A DNA stretch of 64,000 nt, taken from Bacteroidaceae bacterium. GTDB taxonomy: Bacteria; Bacteroidota; Bacteroidia; Bacteroidales; Bacteroidaceae. Shown here in pieces: positions 1 through 9,902 of the stretch. The notes under the pieces were generated by a model, which saw nothing but the letters and a program-made list of their open reading frames with translations, was not told the origin of the DNA and did no database searches. The translations under genes were made by a program, and so were the position numbers. The stretch spans positions 1-64,000 of the forward strand of contig JAGBTN010000012.1 in the NCBI GenBank assembly GCA_017631315.1, written 5' to 3'. Position 1 is the stretch's first letter. Every line of letters begins with the position of its first letter.

Positions 1-73
1 AGCGGAAAACGAGACTCGAACTCGCGACCCCAACCTTGGCAAGGTTGTGCTCTACCAACTGAGCTATTTCCGC
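1..73 (-). tRNA. tRNA-Gly (anticodon GCC)
   Basis: The minus strand folds as a cloverleaf. The acceptor stem GCGGAAA pairs with TTTCCGC, the anticodon stem CAACC/GGTTG closes the loop TTGCCAA, and the T loop is GTTCGAGTC. The discriminator base is U, as in bacterial glycine tRNAs, and it is base 1 of the window, so any encoded CCA lies outside. It is the last member of the four-tRNA run visible here. Confidence 0.95.
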
Positions 74-80
74 ATTATCG

Positions 81-163
81 TGGGCAGGGACAGATTCGAA
101 CTGCCGAAGCCGTGAGGCAACAGATTTACAGTCTGCCCGTTTTAACCACTTACCTACCTACCC
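81..163 (-). tRNA. tRNA-Tyr (anticodon GTA)
   Basis: The minus strand gives acceptor stem GGGTAGG paired with CCTGCCC and discriminator A. Anticodon loop CTGTAAA sits on stem GCAGA/TCTGT (last pair G-T). A long variable arm between anticodon and T arms makes the gene 83 nt, as expected for a class II tyrosine tRNA. Only seven bases separate it from the glycine tRNA, so the two are surely co-transcribed. Confidence 0.95.
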
Positions 164-189
164 AGTCCACTGACTTTCATCAGAAAGCG

Positions 190-263
190 TGACTCCTGCA
201 GGATTCAAACCTGCAACCTTTTGATCCGTAGTCAAATGCTCTATTCAGTTGAGCTAAGGAGCC
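190..263 (-). tRNA. tRNA-Arg (anticodon ACG)
   Basis: Minus-strand cloverleaf with acceptor GGCTCCT pairing AGGAGTC (one G-T pair) and discriminator A. Anticodon stem TTTGA/TCAAA encloses loop CTACGGA. The ACG anticodon is normally deaminated to ICG and reads CGU, CGC and CGA codons. It is the second gene of the Val-Arg-Tyr-Gly run. Confidence 0.95.
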
Positions 264-279
264 ATCCCTTTTCCTTGGG

Positions 280-354
280 TGGGCGCTGACGGATTCGAAC
301 CGCCGACCCTCTGCTTGTAAGGCAGATGCTCTGAACCAGCTGAGCTAAGCGCCC
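280..354 (-). tRNA. tRNA-Val (anticodon TAC)
   Basis: Minus-strand cloverleaf: acceptor GGGCGCT pairs AGCGCCC, discriminator A, anticodon stem TCTGC/GCAGA around loop CTTACAA. It is the promoter-proximal tRNA of the cluster, about 50 bases downstream of a clear Bacteroidetes-type promoter at 407-438. Confidence 0.95.
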
Positions 355-406
355 AATTCGTTTTTCTCAAGAGCCTCGCTTGGCGTCTCACTTCCGAATT
401 GCGATG

Positions 407-438
407 CAAAGGTACGGCATTTTTTGGAAACACCAAAA
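407..438 (-). promoter_or_regulatory. Promoter of the tRNA cluster
   Basis: On the minus strand the -7 box TACCTTTG (407-414) follows a -33 TTTG (435-438) with a 20-base spacer. This matches the Bacteroidetes sigma-ABfr consensus TTTG-N19/21-TAnnTTTG and points at tRNA-Val. Confidence 0.8.
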
Positions 439-671
439 CTTTCCGATGTTTTTTTTATTTTTTGTGTGTTTTTTTTCTCTACACATTATATATTATATAA
501 AGAGAAGGGTATTTTTCTTCATTTTGACATAAAATGGCTCAATTGGCCTTAAAACTCACACAAGGCAAAAATTGCCCATTTTCGCAGGCGGACACACTCT
601 TATTGCACAGGAAACAATGAGGCAAACAAGGAAAAAACTTGTTTTCTCTTTATTAATTACTGTTTTTTTCT

Positions 672-679
672 TACTTTTG
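672..679 (+). promoter_or_regulatory. Probable -7 box upstream of pfkA
   Basis: TACTTTTG fits TAnnTTTG and lies 31 bases before the pfkA ATG. A -33 TTTG at the usual spacing is not evident. Confidence 0.55.
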
Positions 680-710
680 CACATCAAAAGCAGTAAAAAC
701 ACAAAATACT

Positions 711-1688
711 ATGAGAAAGATAAGTACCATAGGTATACTCACCAGCGGTGGAGATGCCCCAGGCATGAATGCTGCCATTCGTGCAGTGACACGCGCTGGC
801 ATAGCAAACGGATTTCGCATCATGGCCATCTATCGTGGCTATGAAGGCCTCATAAACGACGAAATCAAAGAATTCACTACAGAAGACGTCAGCAATATCA
901 TCCAAAGAGGAGGAACAATCCTAAAGACGGCCCGTAGTCGAGAATTTGAAACGTCGGAAGGCCGCCAGAAGGCTTACGAGAACATGCAGAAGCGTGGCAT
1001 CGATGCACTGGTCGTTATTGGCGGCAACGGTTCGCTGACCGGTGCTCGCATCTTTGCTCAGGAGTTCGACGTTCCCTGCATTGGTTTGCCCGGCACTATC
1101 GACAACGACCTGAATGGCACAGACAGCACCATTGGCTACGACACCACATTGAATACAATTATGGAGTGTGTGGACAAGATTCGCGACACAGCAACATCCC
1201 ACGAACGCATCTTCTTCGTAGAAGTAATGGGGCGTGATGCGGGTTTCCTTGCCCAGAACAGTGCTATTGCTGCCGGAGCCGAAGCCGCAATCATTCCTGA
1301 AGACAACACCGGCGCCGACCAGTTGGAACATTTCATTGGTCGTGGCATTCGCAAGAGTAAATCATCAAGTATCGTTTTGGTAAGCGAAAGCCCAAAATGC
1401 GGTGCCATGTACTATGCCGAACGCGTCAAAAAGGAATATCCCGAATATGATGTTCGAGTTTCCATCTTAGGACATCTGCAGAGAGGTGGCAGCCCAAGTG
1501 CCGGCGACCGTATTCTGGCAAGCAGACTGGGCTGCGGTGCCATCCAAGCGTTCCTGGAAGGACAGCGCAACATAATGATCGGCATCAAGAATGACGAGGT
1601 TGTTTACGTCCCCTTCACAAACGCCATCAAGAGCGACAAGTCTGTCAAGAAGGAACTTATCGATAACCTTGCAGTATTAAGTATTTAA
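711..1688 (+). CDS. pfkA: ATP-dependent 6-phosphofructokinase
   Basis: Phosphorylates fructose 6-phosphate to fructose 1,6-bisphosphate in cytoplasmic glycolysis. The 325 residues match the usual bacterial PfkA length of about 320. The N-terminal nucleotide motif GGDAPGMN is at residues 13-20, and the catalytic PGTIDND at 127-133 gives D131 as the base. The ATP/PPi selectivity motif reads GGNGS at 104-108: the second glycine of ATP-type enzymes is kept (PPi enzymes have GGDD), but the usual Mg-binding Asp of GGDGS is Asn106. The effector and substrate region around [11 protein letters not shown] is intact. The aminopeptidase gene starts five bases after the stop, so the two are probably co-transcribed. 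Confidence 0.96.
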   Translation: MRKISTIGILTSGGDAPGMNAAIRAVTRAGIANGFRIMAIYRGYEGLINDEIKEFTTEDVSNIIQRGGTILKTARSREFETSEGRQKAYENMQKRGIDALVVIGGNGSLTGARIFAQEFDVPCIGLPGTIDNDLNGTDSTIGYDTTLNTIMECVDKIRDTATSHERIFFVEVMGRDAGFLAQNSAIAAGAEAAIIPEDNTGADQLEHFIGRGIRKSKSSSIVLVSESPKCGAMYYAERVKKEYPEYDVRVSILGHLQRGGSPSAGDRILASRLGCGAIQAFLEGQRNIMIGIKNDEVVYVPFTNAIKSDKSVKKELIDNLAVLSI

Positions 1689-1693
1689 GAAAC

Positions 1694-2995
1694 ATGGACC
1701 ACATTAAAGACCTCCTACAATTTCTCGACAACTCGCCTGTAAACTTTCTTGCTACAGAAACCATTTGCCAGCGACTTGTCGATGCAGGCTTCGAGCGCCT
1801 GAATGCTTGCGAGAAACTCGACAACATAAAACCCGGCAGACAATTATTCTTCACGAAGAACGACTCGTCTGTTTATGCTTTCCGCATTGGCTCTGAGCCC
1901 CTTAGCGAAGCTGGTTTTCATGTGATATGCGCACACTGTGACTCGCCAACTTTCCGCATTAAGCCAAATGCCGAAATGACTGGCGAAGGCGGCATTGTAC
2001 GCCTCAACACCGAGGTATATGGCGGGCCTATCCTGAGTACTTGGTTCGACCGTCCACTTACCATTGCCGGTCGTGTCATCGTACGCTCTGAAGATGTGAT
2101 GTGCCCCGCCACAAAACTCTTGCACGTTCGTCGTCCTTTGCTTCAAATCAGCAACCTTGCCATCCACTTCAACCGTCAGGTGAACGATGGTGTAAAGCTG
2201 AGTAAGCAAAAAGACGTGCTGCCTATTCTTGGCATAATAAACAACGAACTCGAGAAAGGCAATCTGCTCATCAATCTCATCTGCGAGGAACTGAACATTG
2301 AGCAAAAAGACATTCTTGACTTCGACCTCTACCTTGCCGACACTGCTCCTGCCTGCACTTTCGGCATCCACAACGAATTCATCTCCAGCGGACGACTCGA
2401 CGACCTCAGCATGGTACATGCCGGACTGAAAGCTCTTTTGCTGAGCGGTGAGCAGACACCCAAGACAACACAGATTCTTGCCATCTTCGATAACGAAGAA
2501 ACAGGCTCACAGACAAAACAGGGCGCAGGCAGTCCTTTCCTTGCCAGCATTCTGCAACGTATTGTGGCTGCACAAGGAGGCACAACAGAGGACTTCTACA
2601 GAAGCATCGAACAAGCCTTCATGGTTTCTGCAGACAATGCTCATGCCTGGCACCCCAATTACAGCGAGAAGTTCGACCCGACGAACCATCCAGTTCTTGG
2701 CGGCGGACCAGTCATCAAGTTCAATGCAGCGCAAAAGTATGCAAGCGATGCCGTTTCTGCGGCTGTCTTTGCAGGAATCTGCGAGAAAGCAGGTGTTCCT
2801 TGCCAACGTTTCGTAAACCACAGCGACGTGGCCGGCGGCAGCACTCTGGGCAACATTCTTGCCTCTTCGCTCCCTCTTAAGGGGGTCGACATGGGCAACC
2901 CGATGTTGGCAATGCACAGTTGCAGAGAGACGGCATCCGTTGCCGACCACCTGTACTGCATCGAAGCCTTCAAGACTTTCTACTGCCTCTCCTAA
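1694..2995 (+). CDS. M18 family aminopeptidase
   Basis: A zinc metallopeptidase removing N-terminal, often acidic, residues from peptides; there is no signal peptide, so it is cytoplasmic. The 433 residues fit the M18 family. Metal ligands are visible in HCDSPTFRIKP (H81, D83), in the catalytic pair of FDNEETGSQTKQGAGS, in the segment with ADNAHAWHPNY, and in the C-terminal MHSCRE. The segment FVNHSDVAGGSTLGNI is also typical of the family. It follows pfkA with a five-base gap and converges on ligA, whose stop lies 18 bases beyond. The start is the only Met consistent with the family N-terminus. Confidence 0.95.
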   Translation: MDHIKDLLQFLDNSPVNFLATETICQRLVDAGFERLNACEKLDNIKPGRQLFFTKNDSSVYAFRIGSEPLSEAGFHVICAHCDSPTFRIKPNAEMTGEGGIVRLNTEVYGGPILSTWFDRPLTIAGRVIVRSEDVMCPATKLLHVRRPLLQISNLAIHFNRQVNDGVKLSKQKDVLPILGIINNELEKGNLLINLICEELNIEQKDILDFDLYLADTAPACTFGIHNEFISSGRLDDLSMVHAGLKALLLSGEQTPKTTQILAIFDNEETGSQTKQGAGSPFLASILQRIVAAQGGTTEDFYRSIEQAFMVSADNAHAWHPNYSEKFDPTNHPVLGGGPVIKFNAAQKYASDAVSAAVFAGICEKAGVPCQRFVNHSDVAGGSTLGNILASSLPLKGVDMGNPMLAMHSCRETASVADHLYCIEAFKTFYCLS

Positions 2996-3012
2996 AGAAA
3001 AAGACTTTTTAT

Positions 3013-5246
<2,234 letters not shown>

Positions 5247-5356
5247 AACTACACGTGTAAAGATGGTCAATTACACGTGTAAAGTTTGGCATTTTTACAC
5301 GTTAAGTTGAGCAACTACACACGTTAACTTTGGCAATTACACACGTGAAGTTTTTC
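5247..5356. repeat. Array A: five tandem 22-bp units
   Basis: Units start at 5247, 5269, 5291, 5313 and 5335, each exactly 22 bp, with a common core like TACACGTGTAAAGTTTGGC. The first two contain the palindrome ACACGTGT; units 3 and 4 have ACACGTTAA. More degraded material continues to about 5422, where the unit at 5401 resembles part of array F. No unique spacers separate the units, so this is not CRISPR. The rest of the spacer to 5604 shows nothing else clear. Confidence 0.85.
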
Positions 5357-5604
5357 CCGCAAACACATACCACCCGGCAGATGTAAAGATTTTTCCCTAC
5401 AAACATCCGCCTACACCAAGCCTGCGCATCAGCAGCCCAAGAACAAAAGACCGTTATGAACTTATCGTGTTATAATTTGTTGCATTATATTTCCTAACTA
5501 CCAAAAGGGCATCTTGGCTTCATCGTGTCTTCTTTCTACATCCGATTTTTGTGAGTATCTACTTACAAAGTAAACAAACTCTTTTCTTACTAAATACTTT
5601 TTCT

Positions 5605-5612
5605 TATCTTTG
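5605..5612 (+). promoter_or_regulatory. -7 box of the GIY-YIG repeat gene
   Basis: TATCTTTG lies 20 bases before the ATG at 5632. It excludes the longer open frame starting at 5551, since that start would be upstream of the promoter. Confidence 0.7.
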
Positions 5613-5631
5613 TGTCAGAAAAGATATTAAA

Positions 5632-8085
5632 ATGGCAAAGCTAACCACAGAAGAATTCATTGCAAGAGCCAAAGCCGTTCATGGGGATAAGTACGACTAT
5701 TCTAAGGTGGAGTATGTGAGTACAACGACCAAAGTCCTTATCGTCTGTCCCCTCCACGGCGAATTTCCACAGGCGCCCATTAATCACTTACGTGGAAATG
5801 AATGCCCTAAATGTGCAAAAATAAAAGCAGCTAAGAAAATTACCTTTTGGACTTATGAAAGATGCTTTGAGGAAGCACAAAAATACTTATATCGAGGAGA
5901 TTTTGAAAAAGGTTCTCCTACCGCATATTCGGTTTCAAGAAAAAATAATTGGTTAGACAAATTTGAATGGTTAAAAACAATCAATAGACCCAATGGGTAT
6001 TGGACCAAAGAACGGGTATTTGAAGAAGCACGAAAATACACAATGAGGCACCTTTTCTCAAAAGGATGTAGAGGTGCTTATGGCGCAGCCGAAAGGAATG
6101 GATGGCTTGACGAAATGACATGGTTTGAACAACCAAATCCAAATAAACCACGAGTTTGGTCCAAGGAGGCAGTATTTGAATTTGCTAGACAATTTAAGAC
6201 AAAATCAGAGTTCCGTAAAGCAAACAAGGGAGCATATAATGTTGCATGGAGAAATAATTGGCTTGAGGAAATTAATTGGCTTGAAGCTTCTGTTCCAAAG
6301 CCATACACAAAAGAAGAAGTGTTATCTATAGCAAGACAATACACCACGAAAAATGATTTCAGAAAGGCAGATCAACGTGCATATAACAATGCTCAGAAAA
6401 AAGGTTGGCTGGCAGAAATGACATGGTTTGTTACTGCACCAAAATATGACTTGCACAATTATTGTGTCTACGTTTATACCGATGAAGAAAACAAAGTAGC
6501 TTATGTAGGATTGACTGTAGATAAGAAACAGAGACATCACGACCACTCTTCAAGCCTCGACAAGCATGGTAAAAAGTTGTCTTCACCTGTTTATCGGCAT
6601 TTTCAATCAATAAACAAATCTGTGCCCAATCCATTTTACCTTGAAGAGAGACTAACAGCAGAAGAAGCCAGAGAAAAGGAACATTATTGGGTAATACAAT
6701 ACAAAGAGAAGGGGTATCGCCTTCTTAACAAAGGTAAAACTGGCGCAGGTATTGGTGCTTTGGGCAGTGCGACATACAAATGGACAAAACCCAAAGTCTT
6801 CAAAGAAGCGCAAAAATACCAATCAAGGTCTGAATTTGCAGCAAAGAGCCCTGTCGCATACACTGTCGCAACCAAAAGGGGATGGGTAGACCAAATGTCA
6901 TGGATGAAGAGAAAGTGGTCTCATCCAACACCAAAGTGGACAAAAGAAGCTGTTTTTGAGGAATCAAAGAAATACTCTACAAGACATCAATTTAAAGATG
7001 GAGTTTCAAGCGCATATTCAAAAGCCTTACAATATGGTTGGCTTGATGATATGCCGTGGTTGGAGGTAACACGTAAATCGTGGACAAAAGAAGAAGTTTT
7101 TGAGGAATCAAAGAGGTACAACAGCAGAGTTGCTTTTTCTCAAGGAACCCCTGGAGCATATGGTATAGCTCGTAGAGAAAAATGGTTAGATAATATGCCT
7201 TGGTTGAAGAAGCAAGTGCATAGTAAATGGACAAAAGACGAAGTTTTCGAAGAATCAAAGAAATATTCTTCGCGTAAGGCATTCTCTGTTGGCAACGAAA
7301 GCGCCTATAGGATAGCCTGTAGGAATAAGTGGTTAGACGATATGTCTTGGTTGGTTAGGAAGTTTCAAGGCGTTTGGACTAAGGAAGAGGTGTTTGAAAC
7401 TGCGAGACAATACAAGTCGAAAACTGCCTTTTATAATGGAGATAGAGAGGTTTATTACTATGCTAATAAACATGGGTGGCTTGACGAAATGACATGGTTT
7501 GTTATGCCACATGGGAAATGGACTCAACAGGAGGTTTTTGAAAAATCACGCAAATATTCGTCAAGAAAAGAATTTGAAATCAATTCTAGAACAGCATACG
7601 GTATTGCAAGAATCAATAAATGGCTTGACGAAATGCCTTGGTTAGTGAAACAAGTGCATGATAAATGGAGTAAAGAAGAAGTATTCGAGGAATCAAAGAA
7701 ATATTCTTCACGCAAAGATTTCTCTATTGGTAACGGAACAGCTTATGGGATAGCTCGTAGGAACAAATGGTTAGACGAAATGCCTTGGATGAAGTTAACC
7801 CCAATAAAGTGGACACGAGAAACTGTATTTGAAGAATCCCACAAGTACAAATCGAGAGGAGAGTTCCATAAGAATAGTCCAAGTGCATATTCTGTTGCTC
7901 AGCAAAACAAATGGCTTGATGAGATGACTTGGTTAAAGCCTCTGTTAAAATCGTGGACCAAAGAGAATGTTACCAAAGAGGCTTTGAAGTACCCTACCAA
8001 AGTTGAATTCCTTAAAAATTCCAGTGTCGCATATAGAGTAGCCAGACGCAATGGATGGCTGGACGAGTTTTTCCCCTCAAAATAG
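5632..8085 (+). CDS. GIY-YIG nuclease-like protein with 13 tandem repeat modules
   Basis: From the ATG at 5632 the protein has about 817 residues. The N-terminus (FIARAKAVHGDKYDY ... CPLHGEF ... CPKC) looks like a DUF723-type treble-clef zinc domain. Four repeats follow, then a GIY-YIG-like domain (YCVYVYT, AYVGLT, KQRHHDH, EREKEHYWVIQY-like helix with Glu, RLLNKGKTG), then nine more repeats. Each repeat has an ungapped core of about 41 residues, WTKEEVFEESKKY ... F ... AY ... A ... WLDEMPW, plus a 5-10 residue linker. The cores look like three-helix, HTH-like modules. Several columns (core positions 14, 17-18, 20-25, 31-33) vary strongly. Such architecture recalls homing-endonuclease relatives of phages, but no host intron or intein is visible. 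The gene is A+T-richer than its neighbours and stands alone between housekeeping genes, which suggests acquisition. DNA binding and cleavage are inferred from domain resemblance. Confidence 0.75.
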   Translation: MAKLTTEEFIARAKAVHGDKYDYSKVEYVSTTTKVLIVCPLHGEFPQAPINHLRGNECPKCAKIKAAKKITFWTYERCFEEAQKYLYRGDFEKGSPTAYSVSRKNNWLDKFEWLKTINRPNGYWTKERVFEEARKYTMRHLFSKGCRGAYGAAERNGWLDEMTWFEQPNPNKPRVWSKEAVFEFARQFKTKSEFRKANKGAYNVAWRNNWLEEINWLEASVPKPYTKEEVLSIARQYTTKNDFRKADQRAYNNAQKKGWLAEMTWFVTAPKYDLHNYCVYVYTDEENKVAYVGLTVDKKQRHHDHSSSLDKHGKKLSSPVYRHFQSINKSVPNPFYLEERLTAEEAREKEHYWVIQYKEKGYRLLNKGKTGAGIGALGSATYKWTKPKVFKEAQKYQSRSEFAAKSPVAYTVATKRGWVDQMSWMKRKWSHPTPKWTKEAVFEESKKYSTRHQFKDGVSSAYSKALQYGWLDDMPWLEVTRKSWTKEEVFEESKRYNSRVAFSQGTPGAYGIARREKWLDNMPWLKKQVHSKWTKDEVFEESKKYSSRKAFSVGNESAYRIACRNKWLDDMSWLVRKFQGVWTKEEVFETARQYKSKTAFYNGDREVYYYANKHGWLDEMTWFVMPHGKWTQQEVFEKSRKYSSRKEFEINSRTAYGIARINKWLDEMPWLVKQVHDKWSKEEVFEESKKYSSRKDFSIGNGTAYGIARRNKWLDEMPWMKLTPIKWTRETVFEESHKYKSRGEFHKNSPSAYSVAQQNKWLDEMTWLKPLLKSWTKENVTKEALKYPTKVEFLKNSSVAYRVARRNGWLDEFFPSK

Positions 8086-8132
8086 TTTGAGGAATATTTC
8101 GCATTATTCTTTTTCCTTTTTTATTAATTTGT

Positions 8133-8162
8133 TTTGTATTTCGCACGATTTTTGTATCTTTG
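8133..8162 (+). promoter_or_regulatory. Promoter of dapA
   Basis: TTTG (8133-8136), an 18-base spacer and TATCTTTG (8155-8162) precede the dapA ATG by 34 bases. Confidence 0.75.
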
Positions 8163-8196
8163 CACCGAAATAGTAAAAGACACTTAAAGACCATTT

Positions 8197-9084
8197 ATGG
8201 CACAAAATAAATTCCGCGGATTGGGAATCGCTCTTGTCACACCCTTTCAGGCTGATGGCAGCATCGACTTCGACGCCCTCGACCGACTGATTGAGTATCA
8301 GATTCAAGGTGGTGCCGATTTCCTTTGCATCATGGGCACAACAGCAGAGACCCCAACACTGAGCCGCGAAGAAAAAAGATTGTTAAAGGAACACTTTGTA
8401 GAACGTGTAGCAGGCCGAGTTCCTCTGCTGATGGGATGCGGCGGCAACAATACAGCAGCCATCCTGGAAGAGTTACAAACCGAAAACTGGAAAGGCATCG
8501 ATGGCATTCTGAGTGTCTGCCCGTACTACAACAAACCCACACAAGAAGGGCTCTATCAGCACTTTGCTGCCATTGCCAAGACAAGTCCTGTCCCCGTTGT
8601 GCTCTACAACGTGCCGGGCAGAACAGGCGTCAACATGACTGCCGAAACAACACTCCGACTGGCTCGAGAGTTTGAGAACATCGTTGCCATCAAAGAAGCA
8701 AGCGGAAACATCACGCAGATGGACGACATCATAAAAAACAAGCCAAAGCACTTCGATGTCATCAGCGGCGACGACGGCATCACCTTCCCCCTCATCACTC
8801 TTGGTGCGGTAGGCGTGATAAGCGTCATCGGCAACGCCCTGCCAGCAGAGTTCAGCCGCATGGTGCGCCTTGCACTCAAAGGAGAATACAACACATCGTT
8901 GAGCATACACCACAAATTCACAGAACTCTTCAAACTGCTCTTTGTGGATGGCAACCCTGCAGGCGTAAAAGCCATGCTCAGCGAGATGGGACTCATACAG
9001 AACGTTCTACGACTGCCCCTCATCCCTACCCGACTCACCACGATGGAGAAGATAAGCCAAATAGTAAGAGAACTGGGATACTAA
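8197..9084 (+). CDS. dapA: 4-hydroxy-tetrahydrodipicolinate synthase
   Basis: Condenses pyruvate with aspartate semialdehyde, the first committed step to diaminopimelate and lysine. The 295 residues fit the TIM-barrel family. The Schiff-base lysine is K166 in AIKEASGN; Y137 in LYNVPGRTG and the threonine pair of GTTAE (48-49) complete the proton relay, and R142 binds the carboxylate. It has its own promoter. The next gene starts 91 bases on, after an AT-rich spacer without a visible terminator. Confidence 0.97.
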   Translation: MAQNKFRGLGIALVTPFQADGSIDFDALDRLIEYQIQGGADFLCIMGTTAETPTLSREEKRLLKEHFVERVAGRVPLLMGCGGNNTAAILEELQTENWKGIDGILSVCPYYNKPTQEGLYQHFAAIAKTSPVPVVLYNVPGRTGVNMTAETTLRLAREFENIVAIKEASGNITQMDDIIKNKPKHFDVISGDDGITFPLITLGAVGVISVIGNALPAEFSRMVRLALKGEYNTSLSIHHKFTELFKLLFVDGNPAGVKAMLSEMGLIQNVLRLPLIPTRLTTMEKISQIVRELGY

Positions 9085-9175
9085 AGAGTTGAGAATTAAG
9101 ATTCCACTACCGCGCTGCAAATAACTAAACTACCAAATAGTTCATAAATTATAAATAGTAATTGTTAAATTGTAA

Positions 9176-9883
9176 ATGACTATGGTTTATTCACACGAAG
9201 TACAGAACATGTGTTGCGTGGCCAAAGGTCCCAACCATGGTCCTGCCCCCATTCCAGAAGAAGGCAAGTGGGTTCAGGCAAAAGAGATTAAGGACATCAG
9301 CGGTCTGACACATGGTATCGGCTGGTGCGCTCCTCAGCAGGGCGCCTGCAAGCTGACACTCAACGTAAAGGACGGCGTTATCGAAGAAGCTCTCGTAGAG
9401 ACAATCGGCTGCTCTGGCATGACTCACTCTGCTGCAATGGCAAGTGAAATCCTCCCCGGCAAGACCATCCTCGAAGCCCTCAACACCGACCTCGTTTGCG
9501 ACGCTATCAACACCGCAATGCGCGAGCTCTTCCTTCAGATTGTCTATGGACGCACACAGAGTGCTTTCTCAGAAGGCGGCTTGATGATTGGTGCAGGCCT
9601 CGAAGACCTCGGCAAGGGCCTCATCTCTCAGACCGGTACTCTCTATGGTACAAAGGTTAAGGGCACCCGCTACCTGCAGCTCACCGAAGGCTACATCACA
9701 AAGATGTTCCTCGACAAGGACGACCAGGTTTGCGGCTACGAGTTCGTTCACATGGGCAAGTTCATGGATGCCATCAAGAAGGGCGTTCCTGCCGACGAAG
9801 CTCTGAAGAGTGTTACAGGCACTTACGGTCGTACAAAGGCCGAAGACGGTGCAGTGAAGTCAATTGATCCCCGCAAGGAGTAA
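9176..9883 (+). CDS. NifU/IscU-like iron-sulfur scaffold protein
   Basis: 235 residues related to the IscU/NifU scaffold fold. The segments GWCAPQQGACKLTLNVKDG and ETIGCSGMTHSAAMASE correspond to the first two cysteine loops of NifU (around C51/C58 and C79). The C-terminal half is longer than in IscU. Start may be 9176 or the in-frame ATG at 9182. Codon choice (AAG, CTC, TAC, GGC) is more biased than in neighbouring genes, suggesting high expression. It is paired with the GGGtGRT gene 20 bases downstream, a pairing I know as recurrent. What cluster or target it serves is not known to me. Confidence 0.8.
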   Translation: MTMVYSHEVQNMCCVAKGPNHGPAPIPEEGKWVQAKEIKDISGLTHGIGWCAPQQGACKLTLNVKDGVIEEALVETIGCSGMTHSAAMASEILPGKTILEALNTDLVCDAINTAMRELFLQIVYGRTQSAFSEGGLMIGAGLEDLGKGLISQTGTLYGTKVKGTRYLQLTEGYITKMFLDKDDQVCGYEFVHMGKFMDAIKKGVPADEALKSVTGTYGRTKAEDGAVKSIDPRKE

Positions 9884-9888
9884 AGAAT

Positions 9889-9894
9889 AGGAGG
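9889..9894 (+). promoter_or_regulatory. Strong Shine-Dalgarno AGGAGG before the GGGtGRT gene
   Basis: AGGAGG ends eight bases before the ATG at 9903. Most genes in this window have no such site, as is typical of Bacteroidetes, so this one stands out. Confidence 0.7.
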
Positions 9895-9902
9895 AATACA
9901 TT

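Larger units (their letters stand above)
355..710. other. Spacer between tRNA cluster and pfkA
   Basis: This 356-base divergent spacer holds the tRNA promoter (407-438), a T-rich tract around 440-480, a short AT-only stretch near 485-500 and the pfkA -7 box (672-679). Small open frames in it have no recognisable protein character. I see no riboswitch fold. Confidence 0.6.

Noticed and set aside
1..354. tRNA-targeted integration site or mobile element
   Set aside because: No integrase, no direct repeat of a tRNA 3' end and normal housekeeping neighbours.
572..844. Small protein upstream of pfkA
   Set aside because: It runs across the pfkA promoter into pfkA in another frame and has no protein-like composition.
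5247..5356. CRISPR array
   Set aside because: The 22-bp units are directly adjacent with no unique spacers, units are not identical, and no cas genes are present.
5551..5631. Earlier start for the repeat-module protein
   Set aside because: The TATCTTTG box at 5605-5612 lies inside this stretch, and the extra residues do not resemble the zinc domain start.
5632..8085. TALE protein
   Set aside because: Repeats are about 48 residues with a W...AY...WLDEM pattern, not 33-35-residue TALE repeats with paired variable residues; only the general modular idea is shared.
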